This document shows, piece after piece, positions 61,682-64,000 of a stretch of 64,000 nt of DNA (positions are counted from its first letter, which is position 1; every line of letters begins with the position of its first letter). The stretch lies in contig NZ_JANUCJ010000001.1 of NCBI RefSeq assembly GCF_024807615.1, positions 558,001 through 622,000 on the forward strand, read 5' to 3'. The stretch is from Tsukamurella ocularis. Lineage in GTDB: Bacteria; Actinomycetota; Actinomycetes; Mycobacteriales; Mycobacteriaceae. Under the pieces are notes generated by a model, which was not told where the DNA came from, ran no database searches, and worked only from the letters and a program-made list of their open reading frames with translations. The position numbers and the translations under genes are program-made.

Positions 61682-62472
61682 GACCGATCCCCCGATCCGG
61701 CGGCACCGTCGGCGATGGCGCGGGACCAGAGCAGGCCCGCGCACGTCAGGCACGTCCCGACCACCAGCAGGATGCCGCCTGCGCCGGTGCCCAGCAGTGT
61801 GCCGAGCGGATCGGCGCCGATCAGTTGGCCCATCGCCACGCCGAGGACCGGCAGGGCGGCGAGCACCTGCGCCGTGGCCCGCGCCCCGGCCAGCGACGAG
61901 TGGGCCCTCCGCTCGTACCGCTCGCGCGACCTCAGGTCCTCCCGAACGGAGGCCAGCAGCTCGCCCATCCCGATGCCGTGCCGTGTGCCCGTCTCCCAGG
62001 CCGCGGCGATCCGCGACCAGGCGGAGCTGTCCCCCGCGTGCGCCCGGAGACCCATGGCCACGTCGCCGCCGAGTTCGGCCCGGCCGGCCATCTCCGCGAA
62101 GACGGCCCGGACGCGCGAGTCGTCGGCGTCGCGGCCCGCGGTGGTGCAGGCGGCAGCGGGATGGGCGCCGACGGAGAGCTCGGCGACCATCGCCTCCACG
62201 CCGGCGAGGATCGCCGACAGTCGGGACATCCTCTCCCGCGCGACGCGATTCCGCGCCCGAAGATCGCGGACCGTTCCCGCGGCGAGTGCCGCCGCCAACG
62301 CCTGACCGGGGCCGATCAGAAGCGCACCAAGGGGCACCGCGACGACCAGCCACCCCCAGCGCAGCGCGACCGGCGAGGCCACGGGCGCGTACCGCGTCCG
62401 GAGCCGCGCGGCGGCGGGACCGCCGGGCCAGGCCAGCGCCGCCGCGGCGAGCAGGAGGATCGCAGCAGTCAC
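61678..62472 (-). CDS. tadB: TadB-type pilus inner-membrane protein
   Basis: 264 residues, T2SSF domain. N-terminal helices [18 protein letters not shown] and WLVVAVPLGALLIGPGQALAAALAAG, then ERMSRLSAILAGVEAMVAELSVGAHPAAACTTAG and TRHGIGMGELLASVREDLRSRERYERRAHSSLAGARATAQVLAALPVLGVAMG. GTG at 62472 overlaps the tadA stop (GTGA); upstream residues of the longer frame are tadA shadow. Rv3658c-like. Confidence 0.85.
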   Translation of the reverse strand: MTAAILLLAAAALAWPGGPAAARLRTRYAPVASPVALRWGWLVVAVPLGALLIGPGQALAAALAAGTVRDLRARNRVARERMSRLSAILAGVEAMVAELSVGAHPAAACTTAGRDADDSRVRAVFAEMAGRAELGGDVAMGLRAHAGDSSAWSRIAAAWETGTRHGIGMGELLASVREDLRSRERYERRAHSSLAGARATAQVLAALPVLGVAMGQLIGADPLGTLLGTGAGGILLVVGTCLTCAGLLWSRAIADGAAGSGDRS

Positions 62473-63650
62473 GGGACACCCCGCTCCGCAAGCAGCGCGT
62501 GCATGCGCTCCGCCTCCGCCGTGAAGCCGCCCTCGCGGTCCCACGCGGGCAGCACCCGCACGTAGCCGTCGTCACCCCGGTCGACGACGCCGATGCTCCG
62601 CAGCCCGCGCAGCCCCGAGGGCCAGCGGTGCACCGCGAACACCACCTGGAAGGCCGCGGCGAGCTGGGCGTGGAGCGCCTCCCGGCCCAGACCTCCGAGC
62701 GCCGCCAGGGCCTCCAGGCGTGCCGGCACCTCGCGCGGGGAATTGGCGTGGACGGTGCCGGCGCCACCATCGTGGCCGGTGTTGAGGGCGGTGAGCAGAT
62801 CGACCACCTCGGCGCCGCGGACCTCGCCGACCACGATCCGGTCGGGCCGCATCCGGAGCGCCTGTCGCACCAGGTCCCGCACCGTCACCTCACCGACGCC
62901 CTCGACGTTCGCGCCTCGCGCCAGCAGCGAGACCACGTGTGGGTGCACGGGATCGAGCTCGTGCGCGTCCTCGACGCACAGCACCCGCTCGGCCGGATCC
63001 ACAACACCTAGCAGGCCGTTGAGCAGCGTCGTCTTGCCGCTGCCCGTGCCGCCGACCACCAGGAAGGCCAGCCGAGCCGCCACCACCCGTCGCACGAGGC
63101 CCGCCACCTCGTCGGGCACCGCCCCCTTGTCGACGAGTGTGTCGAGCGTCTGGGTGGCCGGTCGCAGCACGCGCAGCGAGATGCAGGTGCCTCCGTGCGC
63201 GAGGGGCGGCAGCACCGCATGCAGCCGGATCCCGCTCCCCGCGCGGCCGCCCGGCCCGGCGGGGAGATGTCCGTCCACCCAGGGCTGCGCGTCATCCAGC
63301 CGCCGCCCCGCCGCCAGCGCGAGGCGCGCAGCGAGGCGCCGCACGGCGGCGTCGTCCTCGAAGACGACGCCCGCGGCTTCGAGCCCTCGACCCCGGTCGA
63401 CCCACACCTTCCGCGGGCCACAGACCAGCACGTCCGCGACGTCCGGATCCGCGAGCAGGGGCTCGAGCCGGCCCGCGCCGACGAGCTCCGTCTCGAGGTA
63501 GGCGAGCCCGTCCAGCAGATCCGTATCGCCGAGCACTCCCCCGCATTCGGCGCGGAGCGCAGCCGCCATCACGTCGGGCGTGAGCACCTCGGCCGTGTGC
63601 GCGAGCCGCTCCCGCACCCGGGCCAGGAGATCGCCGTCCGGGGACGTCAC
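62469..63650 (-). CDS. tadA: TadA/VirB11-like secretion ATPase
   Basis: 393 residues. Walker [19 protein letters not shown] near residue 198, [18 protein letters not shown], Walker B/Asp box [35 protein letters not shown] near 270, as in CpaF/TadA ATPases that power Flp pilus assembly. The N-terminal domain [25 protein letters not shown] is also typical. GTG at 63650 overlaps the ssd-like gene stop. Cytoplasmic hexamer on the TadB/TadC platform. Rv3659c-like. Confidence 0.9.
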   Translation of the reverse strand: MTSPDGDLLARVRERLAHTAEVLTPDVMAAALRAECGGVLGDTDLLDGLAYLETELVGAGRLEPLLADPDVADVLVCGPRKVWVDRGRGLEAAGVVFEDDAAVRRLAARLALAAGRRLDDAQPWVDGHLPAGPGGRAGSGIRLHAVLPPLAHGGTCISLRVLRPATQTLDTLVDKGAVPDEVAGLVRRVVAARLAFLVVGGTGSGKTTLLNGLLGVVDPAERVLCVEDAHELDPVHPHVVSLLARGANVEGVGEVTVRDLVRQALRMRPDRIVVGEVRGAEVVDLLTALNTGHDGGAGTVHANSPREVPARLEALAALGGLGREALHAQLAAAFQVVFAVHRWPSGLRGLRSIGVVDRGDDGYVRVLPAWDREGGFTAEAERMHALLAERGVP

Positions 63651-64000
63651 GCCGCACCTCGCCGCACACCGTCGAGCACGCGGCCCGCCGCCACCGCCAG
63701 TGGCGTACCCCGACGCAGCCGCAGGCCACCGTCGTCGAGCTGGGCGGCCAGGCCCGGCTGCGGGCGCATCGACGCCAGCAGCGGTACGCCGACGGCCTGC
63801 TCGACATCGCGTGCCGAGAGGCCGCCCGGCGCGGGACCGCGCACCACCAGTCCGACCTGCCGAGCATGTCCCGCCACCCCGTCAGCGACCGTGCGCGCGG
63901 CGGCGCACCCCCGCACCGTGGCAGCGGCGACGACGACCACCACGTCCGCGACCTCGAGGCACGCGGCGGTAGCCGGGTCGTCCCGCCTGGGCAGATCGAC
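63647..64000 (-). CDS. ssd: Ssd/TadZ-like ATPase, partial at window edge
   Basis: C-terminal 117 residues of a MinD/CpaE-type protein (the start lies beyond the window). DLPRRDDPATAACLEVADVVVVVAAATVRGCAAARTVA is the MinD switch-II-like region, followed by VPLLASMRPQPGLAAQLDDGGLRLRRGTPLAVAAGRVLDG. In M. tuberculosis the gene before tadA is Rv3660c (ssd, septum-site determining). Stop overlaps tadA as GTGA, so it heads the pilus operon. Identity beyond the MinD family rests on context. Confidence 0.78.
   Translation of the reverse strand, partial: VDLPRRDDPATAACLEVADVVVVVAAATVRGCAAARTVADGVAGHARQVGLVVRGPAPGGLSARDVEQAVGVPLLASMRPQPGLAAQLDDGGLRLRRGTPLAVAAGRVLDGVRRGAA

Overview
This window is high-GC DNA from a mycolic-acid actinobacterium (order Mycobacteriales). 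The order is shown by KstR and KstR2 type steroid operators, M. tuberculosis-like steroid gene sets, an Mce-associated protein, and the block holB / adenylate cyclase / topA / Rv3647c-like / cspA / helicase / Flp pilus genes, which follows the order seen in M. tuberculosis around Rv3644c-Rv3660c. Tsukamurella, Gordonia and close relatives fit; the genus cannot be fixed by reading alone. No insertion sequence, prophage or CRISPR array was seen.

1-31.5 kb is a steroid (cholesterol-type) degradation region. (a) 1-10.8 kb: C/D-ring (HIP) genes ipdC, fadA6, kstR2, ipdF, fadE30 and, divergently, fadD3, a crotonase, fadE31, fadE32, fadE33. The divergent promoter carries a KstR2-type site directly abutting a KstR-type site. 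(b) 10.8-12.3 kb: a methyltransferase and an AhpD-like protein. (c) 12.4-15.9 kb: the A/B-ring operon hsaA-hsaD-hsaC-hsaB. (d) 16.1-23.6 kb: a KstD-related flavoprotein, kstD, kshA, a small Cys-rich protein, kshB, and an R-hydratase. (e) 23.7-30.6 kb: an NTF2-like protein, an F420-type oxidoreductase, and the side-chain operon fadE34-chsH2-chsH1-ltp2-thioesterase. KstR-like boxes sit in front of most of these units and in front of an orphan Mce-associated gene at 31 kb.

31.5-36.4 kb holds a SnoaL-like protein, an SPFH-domain/ribbon-helix-helix gene pair under a perfect 28-bp palindrome, a siderophore-binding lipoprotein with an IdeR-like box, a tRNA-Thr and an MBL hydrolase. 36.4-43.3 kb is a second catabolic block: flavin monooxygenase, SDR, acetoacetate-decarboxylase-like protein, Old-Yellow-Enzyme-like protein and MBL hydrolase. 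These are tightly coupled on the minus strand, face a TetR gene across a 22-bp-arm inverted repeat, and are followed by a TetR/cytochrome P450 pair whose start codons lie inside a shared operator. 43.3-49.5 kb has a membrane protein, a BASS/Acr3-type transporter, a PucR-type regulator, an EthA-like Baeyer-Villiger monooxygenase and a receptor Ser/Thr kinase.

49.5-64 kb is core chromosome: holB, a Rv3645-like adenylate cyclase, topA, cspA, a MrfA/Rv3649-type helicase, then the Flp/Tad pilus operon (ssd partial at the edge, tadA, tadB, tadC, flp, tadE, Rv3654c-like) in which most genes overlap by GTGA.

Most interesting small-scale signals: a tandem duplication at the chsH2/chsH1 junction that creates a chimeric 21-codon ORF coupled at both ends; an AT-richer 20-bp inverted repeat inserted in frame in fadE32; a crotonase in the HIP operon lacking both usual catalytic glutamates; and a tadE frame without a normal start codon.
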